NCBI GenBank assembly: GCA_944323485.1
Contig: CALUSR010000003.1
Coordinates: forward strand, 62,001-126,000
DNA from: Candidatus Gastranaerophilales bacterium
GTDB lineage: Bacteria; Cyanobacteriota; Vampirovibrionia; Gastranaerophilales; CAJFVJ01
Direction: 5' to 3'
Length of the DNA stretch: 64,000 nucleotides
Below the pieces are notes generated by a model. That model worked only from the letters and a program-made list of their open reading frames with translations, did no database searches and was not told the DNA's origin. The translations under genes and the position numbers were made by a program. Each line of letters opens with the position of its first letter. The stretch's first letter is position 1. Positions 16,696 through 26,367 of this stretch are shown one piece after another.

Positions 16696-17250
16696 TTATT
16701 TCTTTTTGAAAGGCATACCGAGTTCGCTCAGTAATGCTTTTGCTTCTTCATCCGTTTGAGCTGTTGTGATGATTGATATATTCATACCTTTTACCACATC
16801 AACTTCATCATATTCGATTTCCGGGAACAGGATTTGTTCTTTAATACCTAAAGAGTAGTTTCCTCTTCCATCAAAACTTTTTGCGCTGATTCCTCTGAAG
16901 TCACGAATTCTCGGAAGAGTTACGCATATGAGTTTTTGCAAGAAATCATACATTTTTTGACCGCGGAGTGTAACCATACATCCAATCGGCATACCAGTTC
17001 TTACTTTGTAAGTAGATATTGATTTTTTTGCTTTTGTTACAACAGCTTTTTGACCTGCTATTTTGGTCAAATCGTTTACACCTGAGTCCAATAATTTATG
17101 GTTTTGGACAGCTTCGCCAAGTCCCATGTTCAAAACGATTTTGACCAGCTTCGGTACTTGATGAGCGTTTGTGTAATTGAACTGTTTTGTTAAAGCAGGT
17201 ACAACATCTTCGGTATATCTTTTTTTAAGATCTTTTGTGATTGTTGCCAT
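16696..17250 (-). CDS. rplE: 50S ribosomal protein L5 (uL5)
   Basis: uL5 contacts 5S rRNA and the P-site tRNA. Residues 38-52 (VLNMGLGEA) and the [20 protein letters not shown] stretch near residue 80 are typical. The 184-residue length is standard for bacteria. The rpsN gene follows after 23 bases. Confidence 0.97.
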   Translation of the reverse strand: MATITKDLKKRYTEDVVPALTKQFNYTNAHQVPKLVKIVLNMGLGEAVQNHKLLDSGVNDLTKIAGQKAVVTKAKKSISTYKVRTGMPIGCMVTLRGQKMYDFLQKLICVTLPRIRDFRGISAKSFDGRGNYSLGIKEQILFPEIEYDEVDVVKGMNISIITTAQTDEEAKALLSELGMPFKKK

Positions 17251-17261
17251 TTTTGTTTTCC

Positions 17262-17612
17262 TTAAATATCGAGTTGTTCACCACATTTTTTACAAATACG
17301 TGTTTTTCGACCGTCTGCTAATGTTTCGTATTTGATCCTTGTCGGTTTTTCGCATTTCGGGCAGTAAAGCATAACTTTTGAAGAATAAAGCGGAGCTTCA
17401 TATTTTACCAATCCGCCCTGAAGTCCGAGCATCGGATTTGGTTTTTGAGCTTTAGTTATTATATTTACGCCTTCTACAACGACTTTGTTCTCTTGAGGCA
17501 AAGATTTTTTGACATTAGCAACTTTTCCCTGATCTTTACCTGAGAGGACAACTACTCTGTCGCCTGTTTTAATATGCATTTTGTTGTTTCGTCTTGAATT
17601 GAATTTACTCAT
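17262..17612 (-). CDS. rplX: 50S ribosomal protein L24 (uL24)
   Basis: uL24 nucleates large-subunit assembly. The KOW motif lies at residues 15-40 ([18 protein letters not shown]). The C-terminus carries two CxxC pairs (CPKC and CKKC), so this copy probably binds zinc, as in many non-proteobacterial L24 proteins. GGAG lies nine bases before the ATG, which keeps the N-terminal extension [11 protein letters not shown]. Confidence 0.96.
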   Translation of the reverse strand: MSKFNSRRNNKMHIKTGDRVVVLSGKDQGKVANVKKSLPQENKVVVEGVNIITKAQKPNPMLGLQGGLVKYEAPLYSSKVMLYCPKCEKPTRIKYETLADGRKTRICKKCGEQLDI

Positions 17613-17624
17613 TAATGACTTCTC

Positions 17625-17993
17625 CTAAATAACTTCTGGAGCTAGTGAAACTATTTTCATATAGTTCTTTTCTCTAAGTTCCCTTGCGACCGGACCGAAT
17701 ACACGGGTTCCGACCGGATTACCATCTTTGTTGATAATAACAGCAGCATTTTCGTCAAATCTTATGACGGTTCCATCTGGTCTTTTCATACTTGCTTTTG
17801 TACGAACAACAACTGCTTTCACAATATCAGACTTCTTGACAGGCATGTTTGGCACTGCATCTTTCACAGCGCATACAATAACATCACCTATACCCGCATA
17901 TTTTCTGCCTGAGCTGCCAAGAACTCTGATACAAAGAAGTTCTTTAGCCCCTGTGTTATCTGCCACTTTTAATCGTGTTTCTTGTTGTATCAT
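17625..17993 (-). CDS. rplN: 50S ribosomal protein L14 (uL14)
   Basis: uL14 lies at the subunit interface and is bound by the silencing factor RsfS. The start [18 protein letters not shown] and the tail [13 protein letters not shown] are canonical. The 122-residue length matches the family exactly. Confidence 0.97.
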   Translation of the reverse strand: MIQQETRLKVADNTGAKELLCIRVLGSSGRKYAGIGDVIVCAVKDAVPNMPVKKSDIVKAVVVRTKASMKRPDGTVIRFDENAAVIINKDGNPVGTRVFGPVARELREKNYMKIVSLAPEVI

Positions 17994-18021
17994 TGTTTTT
18001 GTATCCTTTTTTTTAGAAGAA

Positions 18022-18267
18022 CTATTTAGCTCTTTCTATTACTTCTGCTACTGTCCAGCGTTTTGTTTTGCTCACTGGTTTTGATTCGACGATTCTAACT
18101 GTATCGCCTTCATTGCATTCATTTTTTACATCACTGGCAACATAATTTTTTGTTTCTGTCATGATTTTTTTGTATTTAGGATGCGGTTCATAATCATTAA
18201 CAGCTACAACAACTGTTTTTTCCATTTTATTACTGATTACCAGCCCTGTTTTTTCCTTCTTAGGCAT
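18022..18267 (-). CDS. rpsQ: 30S ribosomal protein S17 (uS17)
   Basis: uS17 is a primary 16S rRNA binder. The segment [20 protein letters not shown], then [20 protein letters not shown], are family hallmarks of its OB fold. It has 81 residues. rplN follows after 28 bases. Confidence 0.96.
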   Translation of the reverse strand: MPKKEKTGLVISNKMEKTVVVAVNDYEPHPKYKKIMTETKNYVASDVKNECNEGDTVRIVESKPVSKTKRWTVAEVIERAK

Positions 18268-18281
18268 TTTTTACCTCTTTT

Positions 18282-18476
18282 TTAGTTTGCTAACTCTTTT
18301 TCTCTGATAACTGTTTTGATTTGAGCCACTTGATGTCTGAGTTTTGAAAATTCAGTCAATGATTCAAGTTTTTGATTAGCCTTAGCTATTTTAAGTTCAA
18401 AAAGTTTTTTCTTTGACTCAATCAATTTATCTTTTAGTTCATCAAGAGTAAGCTCTTTAATTTCTGTAATTTTCAT
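18282..18476 (-). CDS. rpmC: 50S ribosomal protein L29 (uL29)
   Basis: uL29 lies at the exit tunnel and helps dock trigger factor and SRP. The 64-residue helical hairpin reads MKITEIKELTLDELKDKL and later FSKLRHQVAQIKTVIREKE. I used the ATG at 18476 because GGTGG lies five bases upstream. Earlier in-frame starts (18479, 18488, 18503) would extend it by one to nine residues, and the longest would overlap rplP. Confidence 0.93.
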   Translation of the reverse strand: MKITEIKELTLDELKDKLIESKKKLFELKIAKANQKLESLTEFSKLRHQVAQIKTVIREKELAN

Positions 18477-18492
18477 CATTACCACCATTGTG

Positions 18493-18897
18493 TTATTTTT
18501 CAACTATTCTGGTCTTAATCGGAAGTTTTTGAGCAGCGAGTTCGAGAGCTCTTTTTGAAATATCACGGGAAACCCCGGCCATTTCAAACAAAAGTCTTCC
18601 AGGTTTTACTACAGCTACCCAGTATTCCGGATTACCTTTACCTTTACCCATACGAGTTTCAGCAGGTTTTTTGGTAATAGGTTTATCAGGGAAAATCTTA
18701 ATCCAAACCTGACCGCCTCTTTTGATGTAACGTGTCAGGGCTCTTCTTGCTGCTTCTATTTGACGGCTTGTAATCCAAGCAGGTTCGGTTGTTTGAAGAC
18801 CGAATTCGCCAAATTCCAACTCTGTTCCGCGAGTTTCAGAACCAGTCATTCTCCCTTTCATTTTTTTACGATATTTTGTTTTTTTAGGCATTAACAT
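18493..18897 (-). CDS. rplP: 50S ribosomal protein L16 (uL16)
   Basis: uL16 helps place tRNA in the A site. The sequence [16 protein letters not shown] at the start and [19 protein letters not shown] near the C-terminus are characteristic. The ATG at 18897 lies ten bases after GGAG; the second in-frame ATG (18891) gives the more usual start MPKKTKYRK. Confidence 0.96.
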   Translation of the reverse strand: MLMPKKTKYRKKMKGRMTGSETRGTELEFGEFGLQTTEPAWITSRQIEAARRALTRYIKRGGQVWIKIFPDKPITKKPAETRMGKGKGNPEYWVAVVKPGRLLFEMAGVSRDISKRALELAAQKLPIKTRIVEK

Positions 18898-18914
18898 TTT
18901 TATAGTGCTCCTAA

Positions 18915-19637
18915 TTATTTAGCTTTTCTTTTACGTGCTCTTGCCAGTTGAGCATTATCGCCCTGAGAGACTTTTTTGGATTTGATGTTCATATCAACCT
19001 GTTCTCCCGGCAAAATTTCTGATTTAAATATCCAGACTTTTACGCCAATGAGACCCATAATTGTGTCTGCTTCTGCAAATCCGTAGTCGATATCGGCTCT
19101 TAGGGTTTGAAGAGGAATTCTTCCTTCTTTAGACCATTCAGTCCTTGCAATTTCAGCACCGCCTAAACGACCTGAAACGGCAACCTTAATACCTAAGATA
19201 CCGGCTCTCATAGATCTTTGAATAGCCTGTTTCATTGCTCTTCTGAAAACAACTCTCTTTTCGAGCTGTTGAGCAATTGATTCCGCTACCAGTTGAGCAT
19301 CAGCATCTGTTCTTGCTACTTCAACAACGTCAATCTGCACGTTTTTCTTAATATATGCTGATACTGCTTTTTTCAAATCATCGATTCCCTGACCGCCTCT
19401 TCCGACGATAACACCGGGTTTTGCAGTTACAACTGTTATATTAATATTTTGTGCTTTTCTGTCGATAACTATTCTGCTGATTCCTGCTGAATAGAGTTTC
19501 TTTTTGATATATTTTCTGATTTTTGCATCTTCGGCAAGATTAAGAGCATACTCATTACCCTTATCAGCAAACCAGTTGCTTACCCAAGGTTTAATTACTC
19601 CTAATCTGAATCCGTTTGGATGTACTTTTTGTCCCAA
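18915..19637 (-). CDS. rpsC: 30S ribosomal protein S3 (uS3)
   Basis: uS3 forms part of the mRNA entry channel and its helicase activity. [14 protein letters not shown] is the family start. The KH domain with [14 protein letters not shown] lies near residue 77-90, and the C-terminal domain contains [12 protein letters not shown]. The basic tail ends ARARKRKAK. It has 240 residues. Confidence 0.97.
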   Translation of the reverse strand: MGQKVHPNGFRLGVIKPWVSNWFADKGNEYALNLAEDAKIRKYIKKKLYSAGISRIVIDRKAQNINITVVTAKPGVIVGRGGQGIDDLKKAVSAYIKKNVQIDVVEVARTDADAQLVAESIAQQLEKRVVFRRAMKQAIQRSMRAGILGIKVAVSGRLGGAEIARTEWSKEGRIPLQTLRADIDYGFAEADTIMGLIGVKVWIFKSEILPGEQVDMNIKSKKVSQGDNAQLARARKRKAK

Positions 19638-19649
19638 GGTTATGCCTCC

Positions 19650-19982
19650 TTATTTCGCTTTTACTTTGAGTGTTAGATGTGATGTACGCTTAAGTCTTTT
19701 GTAAATACGACCTTGAGCTCTGGGTTTAGCTCTTTTGTATGTTGCGCCTTCATCTGCAAAAATTTCTGATACTACAAGAGTATCTGCAGTGGCACCCCAT
19801 TTTTCAGAAGCATTTGCAATTGCACAGTTTAAGTTCTTTAACACCACTTTAGCTGCGATATAAGGCATAAAGCGAAGGATTTTAACTGCTTCGCCGGCAC
19901 CCTTGCCGCGTACTTCGTTAATTACCCTGCGGAGTTTTCTTGCAGGCATTTTTATATTAGTTTGTTTAGCCTTAGCTTCCAT
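19650..19982 (-). CDS. rplV: 50S ribosomal protein L22 (uL22)
   Basis: uL22 lines the exit tunnel, and its beta hairpin is the site of macrolide-resistance changes. The protein is 110 residues, with KMPARKLRRVINEVRGK near the start and the hairpin region EGATYKRAKPRAQGRIYKR near residue 78. No deletion or duplication is apparent in the hairpin. Confidence 0.96.
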   Translation of the reverse strand: MEAKAKQTNIKMPARKLRRVINEVRGKGAGEAVKILRFMPYIAAKVVLKNLNCAIANASEKWGATADTLVVSEIFADEGATYKRAKPRAQGRIYKRLKRTSHLTLKVKAK

Positions 19983-19984
19983 GA

Positions 19985-20266
19985 CTATTTCCTCTTTGCT
20001 GATTTATCTTGTCCGGCGTGACCGCGGAAAAATCTTGTCGGAGCGAATTCGCCCAACTTGTGACCAACCATCTGCTCTGTTACATATACCGGAACATGTG
20101 TCTTGCCGTTGTGAACCGCTATGGTATGCCCCAGCATTGAAGGCACTATCATAGACGCTCTTGACCAGGTTTTTATTACCTTTTTTTCATTACTTTCGTT
20201 CATTTTATTAATCTTTTTTTCCAAAGATTCTTCAACAAACGGACCCTTTTTCAGTGAACGTGACAT
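19985..20266 (-). CDS. rpsS: 30S ribosomal protein S19 (uS19)
   Basis: uS19 is in the 30S head and contacts the large subunit. [19 protein letters not shown] and the central [20 protein letters not shown] are diagnostic. The ATG at 20266 is used; the preceding TTG is in frame but adds only one residue. rplV begins two bases after its stop. Confidence 0.97.
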   Translation of the reverse strand: MSRSLKKGPFVEESLEKKINKMNESNEKKVIKTWSRASMIVPSMLGHTIAVHNGKTHVPVYVTEQMVGHKLGEFAPTRFFRGHAGQDKSAKRK

Positions 20267-20277
20267 CAACTGTCTCC

Positions 20278-21102
20278 TTACTTCTTACGTTTTCTTACTA
20301 TGTACTTATCAGACGGTTTAGCTTTTCTTGTCTTATAACCCATTGCCGGTTTACCCCATGGAGTTTGCGGTTTACCACCAATAGGAGATTTTCCTTCTCC
20401 ACCGCCGTGAGGGTGGTCAACAGGGTTCATTACAACACCTCTGACAGTTGGTTTTACGCCCAACCAACGTTTTCTTCCTGCTTTACCCAAGCTGATGTTT
20501 TTGAATTCAGAGTTGCCGAGAACGCCGATTGTAGCGTAGCAATCTTTGTGAATCATTCTCATCTCTGAGCTTGGCATCTTAACAGTTACATAGTTTCCTT
20601 CTTTTGCCATCAGTTGAGCAGAACCGCCAGCTGTTCTAACCAATTGTGCACCATTTCCAGGAACCATTTCTATGTTATGAACAACGGTACCTAAAGGAAT
20701 GTTGAACAAAGGAAGGGCATTTCCTACTTTAATTTCTGCGTCAGGACCGCTTACAACACTATCGCCGACATGCAAGTCCTGCGGAGTTAAAATATAACGT
20801 TTTTCACCATCGGCATATACTACCAATGAGATATAAACATTTCTGTTCGGGTCATATTCAACTGTTTTTACAACTGCAGGAACTCCGATTTTGTTGCGTT
20901 TAAAATCGATTGTTCTGTAAAGACGTTTATGTCCGCCGCCTTTATGTCTGCAGGTTATTCTTCCTGTATTATTTCTTCCGGTATTTTTCTTTAATCTTTT
21001 TACCAAAGATTTTTCCGGTTTGTCAGTTGTGATTTCTGAATAATCACTCTTTGACATTCCTCTTTGTCCCGGAGAAGTTGGATTTATTTTACGGATACCC
21101 AT
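20278..21102 (-). CDS. rplB: 50S ribosomal protein L2 (uL2)
   Basis: uL2 is needed for subunit joining and peptidyl transferase structure. The conserved [15 protein letters not shown] near residue 228 contains the histidine implicated in activity. The length of 274 residues is normal. It lies two bases after rplW. Confidence 0.98.
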   Translation of the reverse strand: MGIRKINPTSPGQRGMSKSDYSEITTDKPEKSLVKRLKKNTGRNNTGRITCRHKGGGHKRLYRTIDFKRNKIGVPAVVKTVEYDPNRNVYISLVVYADGEKRYILTPQDLHVGDSVVSGPDAEIKVGNALPLFNIPLGTVVHNIEMVPGNGAQLVRTAGGSAQLMAKEGNYVTVKMPSSEMRMIHKDCYATIGVLGNSEFKNISLGKAGRKRWLGVKPTVRGVVMNPVDHPHGGGEGKSPIGGKPQTPWGKPAMGYKTRKAKPSDKYIVRKRKK

Positions 21103-21104
21103 AA

Positions 21105-21413
21105 TTATGCTCCTACTAAATCTTCAATAGGCTCACCGATTACTGTAACGATAGCCTTTTTACTTGATTGTGTTCTTCCTTGTTTCAGACCGACTCTTTT
21201 TTCATGACTCGGCATATAAACTGTTTTGACGCTTTTAACTTTTCTTCCCGGGAAAAGCAGCTCTACAGCCTGTTTAATTTCAACTTTTGTTGCGTTCATC
21301 AGAACTTCAAAAGTATATTTGTTGCCTTCCAGTGCAGTAGTTGACTTTTCTGTGATAAGAGGTCTTTTAATTACGTCATAAAGTCTTTCGTTTTTTACTT
21401 TTATATGGCTCAT
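21105..21413 (-). CDS. rplW: 50S ribosomal protein L23 (uL23)
   Basis: uL23 forms the docking site for trigger factor and SRP at the tunnel exit. The segment [19 protein letters not shown] is typical. It has 102 residues. Its ATG overlaps the rplD stop by four bases (ATGA), so the two are coupled. Confidence 0.97.
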   Translation of the reverse strand: MSHIKVKNERLYDVIKRPLITEKSTTALEGNKYTFEVLMNATKVEIKQAVELLFPGRKVKSVKTVYMPSHEKRVGLKQGRTQSSKKAIVTVIGEPIEDLVGA

Positions 21414-22048
21414 TTTTTCAATAACCTCTCTGTTATTTCTTTTACAGATGATTCAGTCATTAAAATTTTATCGGCTTCCAACAAGTCTTTTACGTTAATG
21501 TTAGACGGTAAAATTAATTTTACATTAGGAAGGTTTCTTGAAGAGAGTTGCAAATGTTGGTTTTCAGGTTGTTTATAATCAGCAACAACCAAAATTTTCC
21601 CCTCTACTTCCAGAGCTTTTAAAATTTTGCTGAATTCTTTTGTTTTCGGAGCACTGATTGTTGAAAAATCTTGCACCAAAATAATATCTGCAGATCTTGC
21701 GGATAAAGCTGATCTCAAAGCAAGTTTTCTTGCTTTTTGAGGCATAGAAAAACTGTAATCTCTTGGTTTTGGTCCGAATATTACACCACCACCAACAAAT
21801 AATGGACTTCTAATGCTGCCTGCGCGAGCTCTTCCTGTACCTTTTTGTTTCCAAGGTTTCTTTCCGCCTCCGCGGACTTCGCCTTTTGTTTTAGTACAAG
21901 CAGTTCCTGCTCTTGAATTATTCAGCTGTCTTCTCAGGGCAAGATGCATAACATGTATATTCGGTTCGATACCGAATACATCATCGTTAAGATCTATTTG
22001 TCCTATAGAACTTCCGCTTCCGCTATGTATTGTTAACTGCTTTGACAT
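21410..22048 (-). CDS. rplD: 50S ribosomal protein L4 (uL4)
   Basis: uL4 lines the exit tunnel and represses the S10 operon in E. coli. The loop region RGGGKKPWKQKGTGRARAGS near residues 62-81 is conserved. The ATG at 22048 lies nine bases after GAGG and gives MSKQLTIHSG. An in-frame TTG at 22063 is less likely. Confidence 0.96.
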   Translation of the reverse strand: MSKQLTIHSGSGSSIGQIDLNDDVFGIEPNIHVMHLALRRQLNNSRAGTACTKTKGEVRGGGKKPWKQKGTGRARAGSIRSPLFVGGGVIFGPKPRDYSFSMPQKARKLALRSALSARSADIILVQDFSTISAPKTKEFSKILKALEVEGKILVVADYKQPENQHLQLSSRNLPNVKLILPSNINVKDLLEADKILMTESSVKEITERLLKK

Positions 22049-22072
22049 TTTTATTTTCCTCAACTAGAATTA

Positions 22073-22708
22073 TTAGTTCCATTTAATTCTTGATGGCTTA
22101 ATAGTAACCAATTTACCTTCAGGTCCCGGAACAGAACCCTTAAGCAATATCAGATTTTTATCGCTATCAATTTTAACTATTTTCAACTTAGCAACGGTAA
22201 CCATCTCATTACCCATGTTTCCAGCCATTCTTTTGCCTTTGAAAACACGGCTCGGAGATGTACCTGCACCAATAGAACCCGGTTCGCGATGGTTTTTTGA
22301 ACCATGCCCCATAGGTCCTCTGCTGAAGTTATGTCTTTTTACCGTACCTTGAAAACCTTTACCGATTGATTTGCCGGTTACGTCAACTTTTTCAACAGAA
22401 GACAACACTGATAAATCAATGGTTTGACCGATTTTATACTCGGAAGGATTTTCTACCCTGAACTCTTTAAGTGTTCGATAGGCAGAAATTTCATTTTTCT
22501 TTAAGTGCCCGATTTGAGCTTTTGTTAAATGTTTTTCCTTACATGGCGTAGTAGCTACCTGAATAGCATTATAACCGTCTGTTTCAACAGTTTTAACCTG
22601 AGTTACTACTAAAGGATCAACTTTAATTACTGTTACAGGAACACATGTTCCGTTATCATCGAAAACTTGGGTCATGCCAAGTTTTTCACCGATTACTCCT
22701 AGAGTCAT
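22073..22708 (-). CDS. rplC: 50S ribosomal protein L3 (uL3)
   Basis: uL3 is one of two assembly initiators of the large subunit. MTLGVIGEKLGMTQVFDDNG opens the protein, and the loop reaching the peptidyl-transferase centre (GSIGAGTSPSRVFKGKRMAG) is intact. It has 211 residues. A 92-base gap with an inverted repeat separates it from rpsJ, the widest gap in the ribosomal part of the operon. Confidence 0.97.
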   Translation of the reverse strand: MTLGVIGEKLGMTQVFDDNGTCVPVTVIKVDPLVVTQVKTVETDGYNAIQVATTPCKEKHLTKAQIGHLKKNEISAYRTLKEFRVENPSEYKIGQTIDLSVLSSVEKVDVTGKSIGKGFQGTVKRHNFSRGPMGHGSKNHREPGSIGAGTSPSRVFKGKRMAGNMGNEMVTVAKLKIVKIDSDKNLILLKGSVPGPEGKLVTIKPSRIKWN

Positions 22709-22800
22709 TTTTTACCTCTCTTTTGTGAGCGCTACGTTCGAAGAGCTTCGTAGATCACATTCATTTACTAACCGATATATTCAATTGTCAAATTATCTTA
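22709..22800 (-). promoter_or_regulatory. rpsJ-rplC spacer with an inverted repeat
   Basis: On the minus strand CTACG and CGTAG bracket GAAG and CTTC, which can form one of two small hairpins just before rplC. This may be a processing or regulatory element, but no known leader is recognised. Confidence 0.25.
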
Positions 22801-23121
22801 TTACAACTTAACTTCGATGTCAACACCGGCCGGCAAATCCATTCTGCTCAACTCTTCAGTGGTTTGTTGTGTAGGATCGAGAATATCAATTATTCTCTTG
22901 TGTGTACGTATTTCGAAATGTTCTCTTGATTTTTTATCAACATGAGGTGATCTCAAAACACAGTATACACGACGTTTAGTAGGAAGCGGAATGGGTCCTG
23001 CAACCTTAGCATCTGTTCTTTGTGCAGTCTCAACAATTTTCTTTGCTGATAAATCAATTAATCTATGATCATATGCCTTTAAACAAACTCTAATTCTTTG
23101 TCTTTGTTGTTGCTTACTCAT
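22801..23121 (-). CDS. rpsJ: 30S ribosomal protein S10 (uS10)
   Basis: uS10 is a 30S head protein and also the NusE transcription antitermination factor. [20 protein letters not shown] and the [13 protein letters not shown] stretch are diagnostic. The ATG at 23121 was chosen because AGG lies nine bases upstream; an in-frame GTG at 23127 is possible. It follows tuf by 49 bases. Confidence 0.97.
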   Translation of the reverse strand: MSKQQQRQRIRVCLKAYDHRLIDLSAKKIVETAQRTDAKVAGPIPLPTKRRVYCVLRSPHVDKKSREHFEIRTHKRIIDILDPTQQTTEELSRMDLPAGVDIEVKL

Positions 23122-23170
23122 TTCCACTTACCTACTTACTTACGCCTTTCTTTTATTTTTTATTAATTAA

Positions 23171-24379
23171 CTATGCTATGATTTTGTCTACAACGCCAGC
23201 ACCAACTGTACGTCCGCCTTCTCTGATAGCGAATCTCATACCGGCTTCGATAGCTACAGGAGCAATCAATTCAACTTCCATAACTACGTTATCACCAGGC
23301 ATTACCATTTCGCCGTCAAATTTGATAGATCCGGTTACGTCTGTTGTTCTGATGTAGAACTGAGGTCTGTATCCCGGGAAGAATGGAGTGTGACGACCAC
23401 CTTCATCTTTTGTCAATACATAAACGTTTGCTGTGAATTTTGTATGAGGATGTATTGAACCAGGTTTTGCAAGAACTTGACCTCTTTCAACGTCTTCTTT
23501 ACCGATACCTCTAAGCAAAGCACCGATGTTGTCACCTGCGATACCTTCATCCAATTGTTTTCTGAACATTTCGATACCGGTAACAACTGTTTTCTTAGTT
23601 TCGCCAAAGCCAACGATTTCAACTTCTTCACCGACTTTAACTTTTCCTCTTTCAACTCTACCAGTTGCTACAGTACCTCTACCGGTGATAGAGAATACGT
23701 CTTCAACAGGCATAAGGAACGGTTGGTCAACATCACGTTCAGGAGTCGGGATGTATTCATCAACTGCATCCATAAGTTCCCAAATTTTGTCAACCCATTT
23801 GTCTTCGCCTCTAGCTATTTTCGGATTAGCTTGAACAGCTTCCAAAGCCTTGAGAGCTGAACCTCTGATGAACGGAATGTTATCGCCGTCGAATTCATAT
23901 GAAGTCAACAGATCTCTAGCTTCCATTTCAACGAGTTCTAACAATTCTTCGTCATCAACCATGTCACATTTGTTCAAGAAAACAACCAATCTAGGAACAC
24001 CAACCTGACGAGCGAGGAGGATGTGTTCTCTTGTTTGAGGCATAGGACCGTCTGCTGCAGATATTACAAGAATACCGCCATCCATTTGAGCTGCACCAGT
24101 GATCATGTTTTTAACATAGTCAGCGTGTCCCGGGCAGTCAACGTGTGCATAGTGTCTTTTTTCTGTTTCATATTCAACGTGAGCTGTTGAAATTGTTATA
24201 CCTCTTGCTTTTTCTTCAGGAGCAGCATCGATTTCATCAAATCTTTTTGCTTCTGCTTGTCCTGCTGCAGCCAATGTAGCTGTAATAGCAGCTGTTAAAG
24301 TTGTTTTACCGTGGTCTACGTGTCCTACGGTACCAATGTTAACGTGAGGTTTTGTACGTTCAAATTTAGCACGTGCCAT
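23171..24379 (-). CDS. tuf: Elongation factor Tu
   Basis: EF-Tu delivers aminoacyl-tRNA to the ribosome in a GTP-dependent way. Domain I has GHVDHGKT (about 19-26), DCPGH with the catalytic histidine, and NKCD. Domains II and III follow with [12 protein letters not shown] and the C-terminus [11 protein letters not shown]. It has 402 residues. Its context is mixed: tRNA genes lie upstream, as for E. coli tufB, and rpsJ lies downstream, as for tufA. Confidence 0.98.
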   Translation of the reverse strand: MARAKFERTKPHVNIGTVGHVDHGKTTLTAAITATLAAAGQAEAKRFDEIDAAPEEKARGITISTAHVEYETEKRHYAHVDCPGHADYVKNMITGAAQMDGGILVISAADGPMPQTREHILLARQVGVPRLVVFLNKCDMVDDEELLELVEMEARDLLTSYEFDGDNIPFIRGSALKALEAVQANPKIARGEDKWVDKIWELMDAVDEYIPTPERDVDQPFLMPVEDVFSITGRGTVATGRVERGKVKVGEEVEIVGFGETKKTVVTGIEMFRKQLDEGIAGDNIGALLRGIGKEDVERGQVLAKPGSIHPHTKFTANVYVLTKDEGGRHTPFFPGYRPQFYIRTTDVTGSIKFDGEMVMPGDNVVMEVELIAPVAIEAGMRFAIREGGRTVGAGVVDKIIA

Positions 24380-24474
24380 TGTGAATCTCCTTTTATCAGT
24401 ATCTCTACAATACTTTTTTCGTACTTACATTATTTTTAAAAGAATTACTTGTAATCTTTTTTGAGTTCTTAGTC

Positions 24475-24546
24475 AGCTCATGACGGGATTTGAACCCGTG
24501 GCCTCTCCCTTACCAAGGGAGTGCGCTACCCCTGCGCCACATGAGC
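24475..24546 (-). tRNA. tRNA-Thr (anticodon GGT)
   Basis: The 72-nt cloverleaf has acceptor strands GCTCATG and CATGAGC and the anticodon loop TTGGTAA. The T-arm contains GGGTTCAAATCCC. The discriminator is T and CCA is not encoded. It reads ACC codons. Confidence 0.95.
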
Positions 24547-24565
24547 ACATATGGTTTGGGAGATT

Positions 24566-24648
24566 TGGGCAGGGCTGGATTCGAACCAGCGTAGTCAGCC
24601 GACGACGGATTTACAGTCCGTTCCCTTTAGCCACTCGGGCACCTACCC
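24566..24648 (-). tRNA. tRNA-Tyr (anticodon GTA)
   Basis: The 83-nt tRNA has a long variable arm as expected of bacterial tRNA-Tyr. The acceptor strands GGGTAGG and CCTGCCC contain one T-G pair. The anticodon loop is CTGTAAA between ACGGA and TCCGT. Confidence 0.95.
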
Positions 24649-24690
24649 TCATTTTTTTGATTTTTAATGTACAAGTTTGCTTTTAAAAAA

Positions 24691-24762
24691 AGCCGGTGAT
24701 AAGAATCGAACTTACAACCTACGGTTTACAAAACCGTTGCTCTACCGTTGAGCTACACCGGC
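24691..24762 (-). tRNA. tRNA-Thr (anticodon TGT)
   Basis: The 72-nt tRNA has acceptor strands GCCGGTG and CACCGGC and anticodon loop TTTGTAA between ACGGT and ACCGT. CCA is not encoded. It is the first gene of the tRNA-tuf-ribosomal operon, 14 nt from the predicted transcription start. Confidence 0.95.
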
Positions 24763-24782
24763 ACACGTCATGTGTAAAACTT

Positions 24783-24811
24783 AATATATAAAGGACAAAC
24801 ATCAATGTCAA
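24783..24811 (-). promoter_or_regulatory. Strong promoter of the tRNA-tuf-S10 operon
   Basis: The -35 is a perfect TTGACA (24811-24806), followed by a 17-nt spacer and -10 TATATT (24788-24783). It is the best sigma-70-type promoter in the window, as expected for tRNA and EF-Tu genes. Confidence 0.8.
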
Positions 24812-24930
24812 GAGAAAAGTTTCACACTTCCGTAATATACAGAAAAACATGAAAATATTTTTGTAGCAAGCATATTTTTAAAAATTATTATTTTTATCAA
24901 ATATATGTAAAGTTTTGTAAAAGGAGGGAA

Positions 24931-24972
24931 GTGAAAAAGCAATTTACAACTTTCACTAATTTTTTTTATTAG
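24931..24972 (+). CDS. Possible 13-residue leader peptide
   Basis: A GTG is preceded by an almost perfect AAGGAGG at four bases and opens a 13-codon frame (VKKQFTTFTNFFY) ending in TAG. It lies upstream of the ankyrin gene on the same strand. The same bases also form a 6-bp inverted repeat (GTGAAA / TTTCAC), so the region may instead be structural. Confidence 0.25.
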   Translation: MKKQFTTFTNFFY

Positions 24973-25019
24973 CAACAAAAGGTTAGTGATTATAAATATT
25001 TAGAGAAAGGAATTAGAAA

Positions 25020-26364
25020 ATGTTTATTACTCCTCTGAGCCTTGCTGACTTTAAGGCAGGAAACGCTTCAGGATACAGATGAAAACGGAATAACCCCTGC
25101 AGAAGCTGCGTTGAGAAGAGGGGACATTGATCTTCTAAAAGCGCTGGTATCTCTAGTTGATGATGAAACAAAACCAAAACTTATCCATTATCATACATAT
25201 GAAGAGCTTGGTGAGAAATTTGATTTAATAAAGAAAACCGGTGATATAAATCTTATACTGGATTTAGGTTACCCGGAGAGAGTAGAATGGATGCTAAAAG
25301 ATCCCGGCTATTTGGAAGAAGCAATCAGAGAACATGATTCAAAAGTGGCTGAACATATTATAGATAAAACTAAACGCGGCTATCTTTCAGGCTTTTTTAT
25401 AGACGATAAATTTTGTGAACCTAAAGATGCTGAATTAAGTTTAAGAGATGCAGTATCTTTGTTAAAACCTATGACAAATGAGGAAGATGCAAAAATATTA
25501 AATAGCATTCTTCAAAAAACAGGAATACCGGCAAAGGAAAATATATTCTTGACAGCTGTTGAAAATAATTCAACAGAAATAGCAAAATTCATGATGGATA
25601 ATATTGAAAATGATGAAAAGAAAAAAATTCTGACAACCACCAATGCGTTAGGACTCGCTGTTAGAAACAACCATGAAGAAATAACAAAAGTTCTTCTTGA
25701 ATCGGCTGAAGAAATTGGAGAAGAAACAAAACAAAAACTTATACAAGGACCCGGTGATACATCATTATTTGCAGATGTAGATGACTATGTTGACTCAATA
25801 GAATCTGTTTCTCCCGAGGTATTATCCTTGGTATTTGATAATGCGGATGAAAACACCTATTATAAACTAAGAGATAGTTCTAAAGGTTATGGTGGACCTA
25901 CAATATTATCATCTGCTATTGGCTCAGGCCGATTTGATTTAGTACCAATTATTGTGCAAAAAGGTCCTAATTACCTGACGAGTCAAGAAGTAAAATCGTT
26001 GAAAAGACATTTTTACCATATGGATGAAAAAGCACTTGAAGAAGCACTCTCCATACCGACAATTCGCAAAAATATTGGAGAAATAAGCAGAAAGGCGATA
26101 CCGGATGTTTCAGAATCAATAATTCGCCATGCAGAAAAAAACGGAAACAATCAATTGATGGTTGATGTATTATTGAACAGCAATGATGATTATCATTTAA
26201 AACCCCAGATGTATGACAAGGCTCGCAGATTGGCGTTAGATTCTGATGACATAAGTATCGAAGATAGTATCAGATTATTAGAAAAATATGGTTCAGAAAA
26301 AGATAAACCTGCTATTAAATATCTGAAATCCATGCTTCCTGAAGAAAAAACCGAACAGCAATAA
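25020..26364 (+). pseudogene. Ankyrin-repeat protein with an N-terminal frameshift
   Basis: The good start is the ATG at 25020, nine bases after AAAGG, giving MFITPLSLADFKAGN and stopping at TGA 25080. The remaining 430-odd residues lie in the next frame, entering with DTDENGITPAEAALRRGDID at about 25074. The only in-frame start for that long part is a TTG at 25042 without a ribosome-binding site. One missing or extra base near 25055-25078 would join them. Ankyrin-like repeats are visible around ITPAEAALRRGDIDLLKALV, LGLAVRNNHEEITKVLLESA and ILSSAIGSGRFDLVPIIVQK. No signal peptide is seen. A sequencing error is as likely as a true mutation. Confidence 0.7.
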
Positions 26365-26367
26365 ATT

